Source: Cryptomeria japonica
Lineage: Eukaryota > Streptophyta > Pinopsida > Cupressales > Cupressaceae
Assembly (NCBI RefSeq): GCF_030272615.1
Contig: NW_026729184.1
Location: 62,001-126,000 of the forward strand
Direction of reading: 5' to 3'
Length of the DNA stretch: 64,000 nt
Shown here one piece after another: positions 33,964 through 45,324 of this stretch. How positions within the stretch are numbered: position 1 is the first letter of the stretch; each line of letters starts with the position of its first letter. Both the position numbers and the translations under genes were made by a program. Under the pieces are notes generated by a model. That model searched no databases. It was given only the letters and a program-made list of their open reading frames with translations, and was not told the DNA's origin.

Positions 33964-34650
33964 TCACAAAGAGAATGAATAATTTTCCACCACAAGTATG
34001 TGGCATCCATCCTTATATCCTGAAAAATCCTCCAATTCCTTTCTAGCCAAACATGCTAGATGCTTAAGGACTAAGAGCCCAAGAAACATGAAGATAAGGG
34101 GTTTCAGCATGGGACTTATCCTAATGCACCCAGAGCTCAAACAAAGAAGAAACGTGGCAGCAAGTCTTACCCCCAACACCCCACCAAAAGTGACATAGTT
34201 TCTCAGAAAAGCAGCACTAAAATAATAGATGAGAGATAAATTCCTCACTAATGTAACGCAAAACACAAATTGAAGGGCCTTGAAAACCCCATTTGCAAAG
34301 ATCATCCTAGGTAAGACAACAATTGTTAACCACAAGCCACAAGAAGAAATTACATTTGGGCTAGGAAAATTTATTCCAAACCTACTTCCACAAAGGCACC
34401 TTAATATCTACAAACAACTGTCTGTTAAGCTACAAGTAACCTGCAGAAATAGAGTTTATTCCAGATGACTCACTACCCCAGGCTAGGACATCGAGTCCTC
34501 CTAAGGAGATGCCCACCCTAGAAGCCAGAATATGAGTCAACTCAATTTGATCCTTGTCTGACCCAACTAGTGGCCAATCAGAAGAATCCTTCCATTTGTA
34601 ACCAACAACCTGACCAAAATGTTGAGCAGTCTTATAGTGCACAACTTTAT
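33964..34650 (-). pseudogene. LINE zinc-binding (zf-RVT) region
   Basis: DVLAWGSESSGINSISAGYL (about 34490-34430) is the W...G.FSV..GY start of the zf-RVT domain. Further on, in shifting frames, come GVFKALQFVFCVTLV and a WWGVGG stretch (about 34190-34170), the usual C..C...H...W part. At least two frameshifts are needed. Confidence 0.65.
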
Positions 34651-34975
34651 CCTACCTAGGTGAAATAAAGCAATCACAAAGAGCCTACAAATGCAGATAC
34701 ATGGAAAGAAGAGAGTGATTACCATCCGAAGAATCCATTCAAAAGAGAGCTTCAAATCCCTAACTGCAAATCCAAAAATATCTCTCTTAACCAGCTAGGT
34801 GCCAGTCTTCAAAGTATTCCAAACCATAGACCCTCTACTCTCCAAATAATATTGAGGAACATCCAAATAGATAGTTCTTAGTAAATACTTGTGCATGAGA
34901 ATACAGACCAAAGATAATATTGATTGGCACACCAATCCTAATATAGGTTAGTTGCAGGAACCTGCCCAAACAAGA

Positions 34976-35965
34976 GGGTGAATTCACAATACTGGTTCCC
35001 ACTTTTTGACCAACTTTGACACTTAGATGAATATTTTGAAAAAAAACTTCGCTTTTTGACACCTATAACTTTTAAACCGTTAAGAATTTGTAGATGATAT
35101 AAACTAGTGATTTTTAGCATCTTGTTTGTAGATTCTAAATTTGTTTTTTTCAAATTTGTTTGAATAAATTTTTATTGATTTTTCCATCTCCCTCAAAAAG
35201 TAGTTTTTTACAGCAAACAACATTTTTCCAGAGTGATGTGTATCCCAAAACGCATAATTTTTTTTTATAAATGATAAAAATTTAATTATTTTGAATTTTG
35301 GTTTGTAACATCAATACCCAGGGCATGCAGTTGGTTTGATAGTGATATGTTGAATATTTTTCATTTTATTAAGTTTTGAAGTTTGACTAATTATAATTCA
35401 GATATAGGTGTACGTTTGAACACATAACTTTTTCTATATATATCAAAATTCAATTTTCTTTTTTTTTAGAAAGAAAACACCAATACCTAGTGCATAGATA
35501 TTTTTCAGAATTTTTTTGAATTAGTTTACTATTTTTCTCAATGCATTTGACAAAGAAGTTCATGTTCGGTGAAAAACCTACATTCATAAGAAATTAAATA
35601 AAAATATATTAATGAAATTAAATATATTAAAAGTTATACTATTTGGAAAGCTTATAATAAGGACTAAATACTTTTTAAAAAAAAGTTTTAAATGAATTAA
35701 TTTGACCCCCCAAAAGCTAATGTAAAATTGATTTTTTATCACCATTTGATAGATGCAAAGGAGACTCCATTGCAAGTATGATTTAGAAGTAGAGAGGTTC
35801 TCTCCAATAAATTTTGATCTAAGAGCCTTTGATTTAACTCTCTTCAATTAATTACTTCAAATGAGACCTCTTAAAGCTTAAATCATTCTATTTTTTAAAA
35901 AATGTACGATTTCAACAAAAATCTGGATGTACCAAAAAGTGGGAACTAGCTTTGTGAGTTCACCC
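34976..35965. mobile_element. Non-autonomous DNA transposon with 33-bp terminal inverted repeats
   Basis: The left end starts GGGTGAATTCACAA and continues to GTTCCCACTTTTTG (34976-35008). The right end (35933-35965) is its reverse complement with four mismatches. AAGA flanks both sides (34972-34975 and 35966-35969 give CAAGA/AAGAT), a possible 4-5 bp target duplication. No transposase is present in the 990 bp, and the inside is AT-rich. It interrupts the LINE between zinc-binding and thumb regions. I cannot assign a superfamily. Confidence 0.8.
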
Positions 35966-36048
35966 AAGATAGAAGAATGGAGGACAAGACTCCCCTCCTT
36001 TCGAGGCCAACAAACAAGTTCCCACTTAATTAGGCTCCATTTGGAATT

Positions 36049-36894
36049 CTACAAAGTATTGCTCCAAAGAAACTGGCATGAGAGGGCATCAAATTCCTTA
36101 AGAAAATACACAGGAGCTGCCAAGACCATGTTTCTTTGAATAGCAAGAGCCTGAATCACCAATTGAAGAAAGGTCACCCAAGCAGTAGTAGACAACCACC
36201 TATGGGTCCAATTATTAACCTTCCAATGCAACTTATCTAGCAAGTCCTTCCAAAATAGACTAGGTTGTCTGCCAATAGCCATAGGAATGCCCAGATAAAC
36301 AAAGGGGAGAGATCCAATTTAAAATCAAAGGATGTTAGTAATCCTCCTCTGGATAGGCTCTAGAGTATTAAAAAAATAAATTGAGGATTTATGCTCATTG
36401 ACTTTTTGACTTGAAGCAGCCAAATAAATATCCAACATTCTCCTGAAGGTCACAACTTCATGAATTCTTGCAATCCCCATAAGAGAAGTATCATCCACAA
36501 ACTAGAGAGGAGGAAGCTTAGGTATCCCATTACCCTGACTCCAACCCTAAATTTGATCTTGGGAAACCTGAGATTTAATTAATCTATAAAGGCTCCCAAC
36601 CATAATAATAAACAAATAGGGAGAAAGGGGATCCCCTTGGTGAAGACCCCTAGAGGCTCCAAATAACTCAAAAGACTCACCATTTAGAATAACAAAGAAG
36701 GAGGTAGACATGACACAACTCATAGTCAAACTAACCCACTCTGGGACGAAGCCAAAGGCAAGAAGAATCTTCCAGAAAAAGTGCCACTTAAATCTTTCAT
36801 ATGTTTTAGCCATATCTAGGTTGATGAACATAGATCTCTCCTTGGAAATTGCCATAGAGTGAATAGCTTTAGAAGCAACAACCACCCCATCCAA
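36049..36894 (-). pseudogene. LINE ORF2 reverse transcriptase
   Basis: 36894-36547: SMFINLDMAKTYERFKW (motif A, D kept), LLAFGFVPEWVSL, LNGESFELFGASRGLHQGD, PLSPYLFIIMVGSL (motif B). The catalytic xADD motif expected near 36490 reads FVDDTSLM (about 36504-36480), after a stop. 36282-36049 (RQPSLFWKDLLDKLHWKVNNW) is the thumb. RVT_1-type non-LTR RT. Confidence 0.85.
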
Positions 36895-36953
36895 ATTTAT
36901 CTTTTAGCTACAAAACCGCATCGCTCATCTGAGATCACTTCAAATTATTTCAA

Positions 36954-39088
36954 CTGAATATTAATTTTAAATTGATTTTTTAAAATCAAATTTAGAAGTA
37001 AGTCCATGATAAGTTTAGATTATTTGGAGTAGTTTATTTCAAGGTTTTTTTGTTCTTATATATGCATCACATCTTTTACCTAACCTAATCAAACTTGCTT
37101 TTTACTTAGGCTAAAGACACCTTATACTTTTTTCAAATCTAATACACTTTTCCCATCTAATTGTTCTAAGATAAGTTTAAATACTTATTTCCATAATTTT
37201 ATTTATGTCATGAGCTACTCTTCAATCTAATCTTCCATAGAAAATGAATTCTTTATTAAATCCTAGTATGGTGTTGGGACCAACATGAGTAATCAAGAAT
37301 ATTATTAATTTTATACATGTGGCCTAACAAGAAATTACATTTAGCAATTGACACACCTTCATTGATGCATTTACGCATTGTGAATTTTTTAACCAATTAC
37401 TAAATCTTATTTACAAGGATTTGGAGGGATGTCTTCATGGCACATAATTTTTTTTAGTATCTTATACCTTTATAGAAATGTTCTAACTTTTTTCCTCCAA
37501 ACCATTTCCCTCTTCCAATCCTAACTAGATAAGTTTGAAGACCACTACCACTATTGACTCATTTTTTATTCCTAATCATTTCCTATTAGTGCTAGTCTCT
37601 AATATGGCCTACACAATTGTTACACTCCTCTTCTTATGAACATAACAATTTTTTCCATTCCTTTTAGTTTTTATCCACATAATCCTATCACTATTATAAC
37701 CATTAGGTTTTCACATTCTCTATTACCTAACTGGCCCACATTTTTGGGGGGCTAAAGATAATACATTTTATAAAATTTATTTTGAAATAACATATAATCA
37801 TACTATACTAGTTATTCTAAAATGAGATTAATTACTCATTGCTAAATAAGTGGACAAAGTCTGTAAACCAAAAAGTATCCAAAGGTATCTTTTGATTCAT
37901 TTACATGTAACATGAACATGGGATAATGTGTTCACATTATAGAACTTGCATGCTCTGACTTGGTAGTCACTTTTTAACTAATAAGTCATAATGTAAGTGT
38001 GTAATAATAATTTTTACCCTTCCTTACATTTAAAGTGTTATCTCTCATGCAAGAGTAATTTCTACAGACCTCAACTCTCTCCTCAAATCGTTTCTTGTTG
38101 AGGTCACCTCTTCTAATAAAATTTAATTTCTCTCTAGATTCATCATCAATGTGTCTCAAATAGATAGATTTTCTAATTTCATCATCCAACCCATTTCAAC
38201 CTCTTCTAATAACAAACAAATATTGGTTTTCATGATCCTCTAAAATCCCATCCTCCATGATCCTTTCTATACATGACTTTTCAATAAAATTGGTATTATC
38301 CAAGAAGAAAAATTCTATTTTATTGCATGTGGCCATGGAATTTGTATTTAATCCTATGAAACAATACAAGCTAATTCTTTTAAGGTTGATGTAAACAAAT
38401 TTAAATTATATTTATCATTTTCATAATCATAAGTTTGATACAAAACTTTAAAATTTAAGTAGGAATTGGTTACGATCTTCACATGTTTTCTCATGAAATG
38501 TAGGTAAGACATATGCGGATGTCTTTTCATAAGTATAAAATTTCTCTTGGGACTCGAAGCTATAGGCTATAAAAATATTTGATTTGCAACTTCTTCCTCT
38601 TCTCTTTCTATCATCACACATTTTATTTGGCAATGTTATAACATTTTCTAAAGGAGTCTCTTGGTTTGTTCATCAACTATTTAAGTAGGATCTTACCAAC
38701 ACTAATGCTTGGGATTTTTAAGCTAAATATTTCCCAAAAACTGTGCCAAAAATTCAAAAGGGGTTGTTGAAAGTGTCATAATCCCTTTTCATTTAATCAT
38801 TTATTGATATGGGGGTGTCTAAAGAATTTTTTTGTAAGCACAGTTTCACGGTGTCATATGATGGTTCTTTAAAGTCCTATTATGGTTTTGAAATCTATCC
38901 TATGATAACAAATTTAAACTCTATCTTATTTTGTACTTGATTGGACTATTATTTGTAGAGAATGAACTCCTAAGTAAACATGGTCTATAGGAACCAATTA
39001 TTTTTCTTTATATCTAATTCAAAGTGGTGATAGAAGAGATAAATGAAAACTTGCAAATAAACTAATCTATTTCAACTTGCAAAAATTG
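36954..39088. other. Stretch with little information; possible old gag-like relic
   Basis: Mostly AT-rich with no clear domain. On the minus strand, 38330-37986 stays open over part of its length (LDDEIRKSIYLRHIDDES, KKRFEERVEVCRNYS), a pattern reminiscent of retroelement gag linkers, and about 37660-37640 reads GKNCYVHKKRS, like a decayed zinc knuckle. I would not insist on this. Confidence 0.3.
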
Positions 39089-39331
39089 AAATCTATTTTA
39101 ACTCACACCTTAGCAATGAATTAAAGTTAATCTAGATCACATGATCCCAAATCTCAACAATCATGAATAAATTTCCAATTTCAAATGATTTCTAAAGATA
39201 ATTTTGAAAGGAGAAAAATGCATGAAGACTTCATGCTAACTAACACCAACTAATATCATAACCAATTAAAATTATACAAAATAATGAATAAATAACCAAG
39301 AAATAACTATTATTCTTTATAATATTTAGAA
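39089..39331. repeat. 240-bp direct repeat, left copy
   Basis: It matches 40452-40690 with about 80-85% identity by eye (TATTTTAACTCACACCTT; CTAACTAACACCAACTAATA). The right copy is the start of R copy 2. Together they enclose a LINE ORF1 relic. Confidence 0.75.
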
Positions 39332-39739
39332 ATATTTGAATGGAGAGAATAGGTGAGAAGGAAAATTTGAATTCGAATTCATAGTAGGTGGGAAGGTGCA
39401 GAAATGGTGGATGCAATGGAGATCACATGGAGATCATCACAGGGTATACTAAGGATGATGAGAAATTGGATGAAGGAGGTAGTGTTGTGTGGGATGGAGG
39501 TACTTTGCAAGTTCCAATGTGTGGCAATTATGTATCGACTAACAAACCAGTTGTTGCGTATGTCCCAAAGGGGCCCAAAGGAATTTGGCAACAAGCTGGA
39601 TTCATCATCTTCTTCGGAATGCAACAAGAAGTGGTCTTCTCTTTTTGGGTCTTGACCTAAAGCTAACTCAATTTCCCTATTTATCATACTACAGACCCTA
39701 CTTCAGGTATTTTTTCCATCTCAATACTGGACTCTATTT

Positions 39740-40330
39740 TAGATGAAACCATGGCAAATATGGTGTTTATTCTGGTTGGGAAATTTGTGGCTCCCCGCCC
39801 TAATATTGATTTAATTCGAGCCTGGGTCACCCATAAATGGAAAAGAAAATTTTAGATTGAGGTGGTGGCTATGGCCAAGGGCTTTCTTTTTCTTTTCCTT
39901 TAACTATGATGAAGATCTTAAATTTGTCTTATCTGGGGGCCCTTAGATGCTGGGTAAGTCCTCTTTGGCTCTAAAAAAAGGGAACCTGGCTTTAATCCTA
40001 AAGATTGGGAGTGTAATGAATCCCCCATTTGGGTTTGCCTTCTCAGCCTCCCCTTGGAATATTGGGATGAAGAGATCTTTTTTGGTTTGCTTTCTCATTT
40101 TGGTGAGCTCCTATCCTTGGATCCCATGATTGCGACGAAAAAAAGATTGGTTTATGCCCTGATTTGTGTGAATATCAAACAGTCGATAGATCTCCCCCTT
40201 GAAATATCTTTTAACTTAAAGTTGGGGAAATGGGTATAGAAAGTGGAATATGAGTTCTTGCCCTTTGCTTGTTTTCATTCTAAGAAAGTGGGGCATTGGG
40301 CTATGGATTTCCCAAAGAAGCCACGCATAA
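39740..40330 (+). pseudogene. LINE ORF1 gag-like relic (DUF4283 plus CCHC-type)
   Basis: Plus strand, in shifting frames: PNIDLIRAWVTHKWK, VVAMAKGFLFFSF, PLEYWDEEIFFGLLSHFGEL, KRLVYALICVNIKQS, LEISFNLKLGKWV, VEYEFLPFACFHSKKVGHWA. This is the order of the DUF4283 domain and the following zinc knuckle (C-x2-C-x4-H, here Cys changed to Ser) of plant LINE ORF1. The function would be RNA binding in the LINE particle. No RT follows. It lies between two 240-bp direct repeats; an open frame just before it (39388-39660) may be the N-terminal part. Confidence 0.65.
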
Positions 40331-40451
40331 AAAAACTTTGGAAAACAGAAATCCTCCAAGTCTATCCCCTCTAGGGATAATCTATAGAATGATCTTACTA
40401 ATGGGGGGCAGATTCCTCCGACCTAGGAAGGACCATCTGTGGAGATAATTA

Positions 40452-41240
40452 ATGAAATTTATTTTAACTCACACCTTTGCAATAAAGTTTAAAGCTAATC
40501 TGGATTACATTATCTTATATCTCAACACTTATAAACAAATTTCCAAATTCAAATGATTCCTAATGATAATTTTAAAAGGAAAAAATGCATGAAGACTCTG
40601 TGCTAACTAACACCAACTAATATCATAACCAATTGACATTATTAGAAATAATGAATTAAGAACCAAGCAACAACTATTATTCCCTACAAATACGAATTAA
40701 AAAAATAGAATAGAACCGGATTCTTCTAATAGAAGCACAAACTAAATCTAAGTAAAAGAACAACTAAAGATAACCTCCTCCAATCAAGTGGGTTGTACTC
40801 ACTTTTAGGAGGGATCTCGAACATGAGATATCAAAGATATTCCTACTTTTTCCCCATCAAATTGGCCTCTAAAGGGGCAAACTATAGAATTACAAAGATC
40901 TTGAGAAGAAAAACTTGTTGATTTCCCAATCTTATAACTCTAACTAATGGAAGAGTATCCTAAATATATATTCATCCTCATTGTTATAAAAAAATTAAAA
41001 TAAATAACTGACTAAATCTATAAAAAAATTGTTGAATTAAAATTCATGGTTACAATTAATTTGAAATGACTAGGGACAAATATACAATTCTCTATAGATG
41101 AGGAATAGTATGGAAACAATGTGAATGGAATGAGAATTTTCATAGTAGACAAAGATGATTTGAAGATTCTAGGAGTAGTTTTAGACATGGGTGGGACTAG
41201 AGGCATCATGATCCAACTGCGTTTAAGAAATAAGTGTCTA
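40452..41240. repeat. Repeat R, copy 2, left part
   Basis: Its first 240 bp repeat 39089-39331, and from 40588 it matches R copy 1 (7023 onward). It ends at AAGTGTCTA (41240), where C2 is inserted; copy 1 continues here without interruption at 7669. Confidence 0.8.
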
Positions 41241-41380
41241 GTTTTGGTAACAATGCAGCAAACTAAGAGGGAGTGGATCAATTTTCTCAAAAACTTACTT
41301 CAACACTAGAATACACAAGACAATATGTTGACATCAATGACAAGACATCATTTCAACAAACTTCTTATAAATATCCAACA
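41241..41380 (-). repeat. C2 3' LTR
   Basis: It reads GTTTTGGTAACAATGCAGC ... ATATCCAACA on the plus strand. The inner end TGTTGGATAT (minus) follows the polypurine tract. The outer end has lost the usual terminal CA. Confidence 0.88.
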
Positions 41381-41600
41381 ATCTCCCTCTTTGGAATTGA
41401 TGGCAACATATGAATGTGAAAAACAATCAATGCAAATAAAGAAATCAACTCACAACAATCTCCCTCAAAATCACAAGGATCAGCTCCCCTTTGACATCAA
41501 TGACAAAGGCTTGGGAATTATAATTCTCTCCCCTTTCGAATTAGCTTCACAAATCTATACATCTGAACCACGAATCACCAACACTGACTACTCCCCCTGA
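41381..41600 (-). promoter_or_regulatory. C2 polypurine tract and repeated PPT-like motifs
   Basis: AAAGAGGGAGAT (minus, 41393-41381) directly precedes the 3' LTR and primes plus-strand synthesis. Similar tracts recur upstream: about 41456 (CTCCCTC), 41485 (CTCCCCTTTGACATC), 41537 (CTCCCCTTTCG) and 41590 (CTCCCCCTGAG). Multiple PPTs are described for Sireviruses, a copia lineage. Confidence 0.7.
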
Positions 41601-41616
41601 GTAGGAGCCTCACTCA

Positions 41617-43260
41617 TCAATTTGAATCACAAAATATCTCTATGAAGTGCACTGAATTGATGAAAATCCATACATTTTGCATCTCATCAGGAGGGGCAAT
41701 CACCCCTAACTTCTTTATGAGATACTCAAAAGTATCTTTAGGCAAAGGCTTCGTAAAGATGTATGCAATATGTTCCCTTGTAGATACATACTCCAATCTA
41801 ACTTCTTTCTCATTCACCTTCTCTCTCAAGAAATGAAACTTGATTGATATATCCTTTGTTTTGGAATGCAGCACCGGATTCTTTTTAATATTGATAGCAC
41901 TTGAATTATCATAGTATATAGAAATAGGCTCTACATAAATAACTACTATATCCTTCAACATCTACTTCATCAAAATTACCTAAGTACAATTGCTAGCAGC
42001 AACAATGTATTCAACCTCTATAGTAGATAAAGAAAATAAAATTCTTCTTCTTGCTTTCCCAAGAGACCAACTTCTTACCTAAACAATACACCACCAGTAG
42101 TACTCTTTCAGTCATTAACATCACTTGCCCAATTAGCATCTGTAAAAGCACTCAAGATAAAGTCATGATTATTAGAATACAACAAACCAAATTCAACTGT
42201 CCCTTTCAAATATCTAAATATTCTTTTTATAGTAGTAACATGAGATTCCTTAGGATTAGCTTGAAATCTAGAAACATGACACACAACATTCATTATATCA
42301 AGTCTAGTCTGAGTCAAATACAACAATCGACCAATCATAAATCTATATCTAGTCTGATTATCTTTTGAAGAATCATCATCCTTTGTCAATTTACATCCGG
42401 TCACCATAGCTATACCAATAGGTTTAGACTCCTCAAAACCAAATTCCTTCAACATTTCCTTTACATACTTGGACTGAGATATGAAAATACCTTTATTCAA
42501 TTGATTAATTTGTAATCCCAGAAAGAATTTCCTTTCACCAGTCATACACATCTCAAATTCATTCTGCATCTCTTCAGAAAATTTCTTACATAGGCAATCA
42601 TTTCCTCCAAAGATAATGTCATCAACAAAAATTTCAACAATTAAAATGTTATTCTAATCAATCTTGAAATAAAAACTACTATTAGCAATACCTTTATTGA
42701 ATCAAAGCTTAATCAAATACTTATCCAACCTGGCATACTAGGCTCTAGAGGCTTGCTTTGAAATCCATAGAATGCTTTCTTCAATCGGAAAAACCATGTC
42801 CTTTTCATCTGGAAGCTGAAATCCATCTGGTTGCTCAATGTAGACTTCTTCCAACTCACCATTAAGAAAGGCTAATTTGAAATCCATTTGATAAACCTTG
42901 AAATCTTTGTGAGCAGCATAGGCAAGATATAGTCAAACAGCTTCAATTCTAGCTACCTAAGAAAAAATCACATCATAATCAATTCATTCCACCTGTGAAT
43001 AACCCTTACAAACAAGTCTAGCTTTATTTTGAACAACTTCACCTTGTTCATTCAACTTATTCTGAAATATCCATTTAGTTCCAATTACATTTTTATCCTT
43101 AGGTCTAGGAATAAGAATCCACCTATAATTTTTCTCAATCTGATTCAATTCTTCTTCCATAGCTTTAATCTAATTTTCACCTTTACACACTTCATCAACA
43201 TCTTTAGGTTCAATCTTAGAAATCAAATAAATTTCTTTAGAAAGTCTTCTCCTAGTCATC
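41617..43260 (-). pseudogene. C2 reverse transcriptase and RNase H
   Basis: The RT begins near 43260 (MTRRRLSKEIYL region), with the catalytic [10 protein letters not shown] at about 42640-42610. The later part (42569-42108) has KFFLGLQINQ, MIGRLLYLTQTRLDIM, RIFRYLKGT and the RNase H start AFTDANWASD (first Asp kept). 41961-41617 is the RNase H end with VYVSTREHIAYIFTKPLP (D of the usual VADIFTK changed to Y). Stops near 42650, 42740 and 42960 break the RT. Confidence 0.85.
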
Positions 43261-43329
43261 ACACCTTTATTGTTATCACCAATAATCTAATTTTCTAAAT
43301 GATTCAACCTCACATGCCTAGGATTTTTA

Positions 43330-43930
43330 AATTTTTCTATTCTTTCTTTCTACAACACCATGTTGTTGTGGTGTCCTAGGAGCAAATAATTGTCTCTTAA
43401 CTCCATGTTCTTCACAATATGCATTAAACTCACCAGAAGTGAGTTCTCCAACTCTATCAGATCTCAGATACTTTAGCCTCAATCCAGTCTTAGTTTCAAC
43501 CCCAGCTTTGATTATCTTGAACCTTTACACATGTGTAACATTTCCTTCAATCATCGTGGTTTTAGCAGCTTCTTGAATTTTTCTATTCTTTATTTCTACA
43601 ACACCATTTTGTTGTGGTGTCCTAGGAAAAAATAACTATCTCTTAACTCAATGTTCTTCACAATATGCATTAAGCTCACCAGAAGTGAATTCTCCAACTC
43701 TGTCAGATCTCAAATACTTCAGCCTCAGTCCAGTCTTAGTTTCAACCCTAGATTTGAAAATCTTGAACCTTTCCAATTCTTCAAACTTCTCCCTTAACAA
43801 GGTAACCCACATCATTCTTGAATAATCATCAATCAGCAACATGAAATACTTGTCACTTTGCAAGCTTCTCACTCTAGAAGGACCACACAGATCAATATAT
43901 ACAAGATCCAATAATCTATTAGAATTATAC
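43330..43930 (-). pseudogene. C2 integrase with internal 246-bp duplication
   Basis: The core (43911-43648) shows YIDLCGPSRVRSL, LLIDDYSRMMWVTLL and RSDRVGEFTSGELNAYC (the D, D, E residues present). Sequence from 43577-43822 is repeated at 43331-43576 with a period of 246 bp: TACAACACCA occurs at 43351 and 43597, and the GEFTSGE region is present twice. The HHCC part before it (44100-43930) is degraded. Confidence 0.8.
43331..43822 (-). repeat. 246-bp tandem duplication in C2 integrase
   Basis: Two units, period 246 bp (82 codons). They share ACACCA(T)TTTGTTGTGGTGTCCTAG and GTTCTTCACAATATGCATTAA but differ at many bases (roughly 90% identical by eye). Confidence 0.85.
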
Positions 43931-44099
43931 TATTTTCTCTTATAACTACTTCCCTAATTGACCTTCCTTACATACCGGATTAGAAGGCTTTATTAGCTTT
44001 GGTAGATCTCTCATTTCTTGAGTAGAACTTATCTTAACCATGCAATCAAATTTTGCGTGACACATTCTTCTATCCCATAACAAACTTTTATCAATCTAA

Positions 44100-44460
44100 G
44101 AAATGAAAAAAAAATTTACCACTAGCATTCAAGTGAAAGATATTACCTTTAGTCTTTGTACCTGATGCAATCTCAATTCTGGAGTTACTCAAGATCTCAC
44201 ATTGACCATTCTTGAATTGCAAGTTATATCCCTTATCAACCATCTAACCAACACTCAAAAGATTATGCTTTAAACCTTCAACATACAACACATCATCAGT
44301 ATTGTACTTATCATCAAGAGAAATAGAACCTCTACCATGGATTACACAAGCTTTTTTATCACCAAATCTTACTATACCACCATATTTTTCCAAATTTACA
44401 AATTTACTCTTATCACTTGTCATATGATGAAAGAAACCATTGCCAATTACCCATTCATCT
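44100..44460 (-). pseudogene. C2 protease and pre-integrase region
   Basis: About 44459-44390 reads DEWVIGNGFFHHMTSDKSK on the minus strand, aligning with DEWIIDSGCSHHMTGDK of C1. The catalytic D-S-G is G-N-G here, so the protease cannot work. The following stretch (NLLSVG...LQFKNGQ) is recognisable to 44200. Confidence 0.8.
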
Positions 44461-45250
44461 TTCTCCTCAGCTTTCCTTCATACTTACTGACACCTTTAGG
44501 CAATCTTTTGGCAATAAGTACTTCAAGCTCCTCAAGCTCTCTTTCTTCATCATCGATCTCTTTCATTTCTCTCATATCTAGATACTCTTGTAGAAATTTC
44601 CCCTGCATCATATTTTTCCTTCCCAAAAATAGTAGCTTTGAATGCAAATTCAGTCTTAGGAAGAAAGTCTCCAAACTCACATAGCTTGAAAGCAACAAGT
44701 TCACCAATCAGCATGTCTCTTCTCACATTTGTCATAGTTCGGATCTCATTAATAGCAACAGCTTAATGTTTGTAAGAAGGAGGCAATGATCTCAACACTT
44801 TAGCAACAAACTCAGATTCTTCTAATATTCCACTGACACATCTGATTCCACACACAAGCTCATTCACTTTCTACATGAAAGAAGTAATGTTCTCATCTTC
44901 ACTCATCTTCAAGTTCTCATATTTTCCCTTCAAGCTCTGTAACTTAGCAATCTTCACATGACTATCACCTTCATGCAAGGTCTCTAGTTTTATCCATATT
45001 TCATGAGCAATCTCTAAGTCCATCATATTAGTCATCTCAGAATTAGACAAGGCACTCAACAATGCTTCCTTAGCTGTAATATTGAATTATGTTTCCTTTA
45101 TCTCATCTGGAGTAGTAGGACCATTTTGAGGAACATTATATACATTCTTAGTAATCTTCCAGTACTCTTCTCCAATGCATCTCAAAAGACATTACATCTG
45201 GATTTTCCAAAGAGTGTAGTTCATTCCATCAAATATCAGACTATCCTTCT
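44447..45250 (-). pseudogene. C2 gag
   Basis: UBN2-type gag in fragments: 45062-44871 (LSALSNSEMTNMMDLEIAH, LETLHEGDSHVKIAKLQSL), a stop near 44870, then FELCEFGDFLPKTEFAFKAT-like sequence and DEERELEELEVLIAKRLPKG (44707-44447). The zinc knuckle seen in C3 is missing: the sequence goes directly from KYEGKLR to the protease region. Confidence 0.75.
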
Positions 45251-45311
45251 TGAAAGTAAATATTGTCATCCCGGATCTCCACAAGTGGTCAGGATTCTTC
45301 TCAAGGATCTA

Positions 45312-45323
45312 GCTCTGATACCT
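45312..45323 (-). other. C2 primer-binding site
   Basis: Minus strand AGGTATCAGAGC, one base from the initiator tRNA-Met complement TGGTATCAGAGC, immediately inside the 5' LTR. Confidence 0.85.
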
Positions 45324-45324
45324 A

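Larger units (their letters stand above)
33221..36938 (-). mobile_element. LINE (L1-like), 5'-truncated, minus strand, with TIR element inside
   Basis: Order on the minus strand: reverse transcriptase (36894-36547), RT thumb region (36282-36049), zinc-binding region (about 34650-33970), RNase H (33776-33318). Endonuclease and ORF1 are missing, as expected for a 5'-truncated insertion. Exact 15-bp direct repeats flank the body. A clear poly(A) tail is not seen at the left (3') end, unusual for plant LINEs. A 990-bp element with inverted repeats interrupts it at 34976-35965. Several stops and frameshifts show that it is inactive. Confidence 0.85.
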
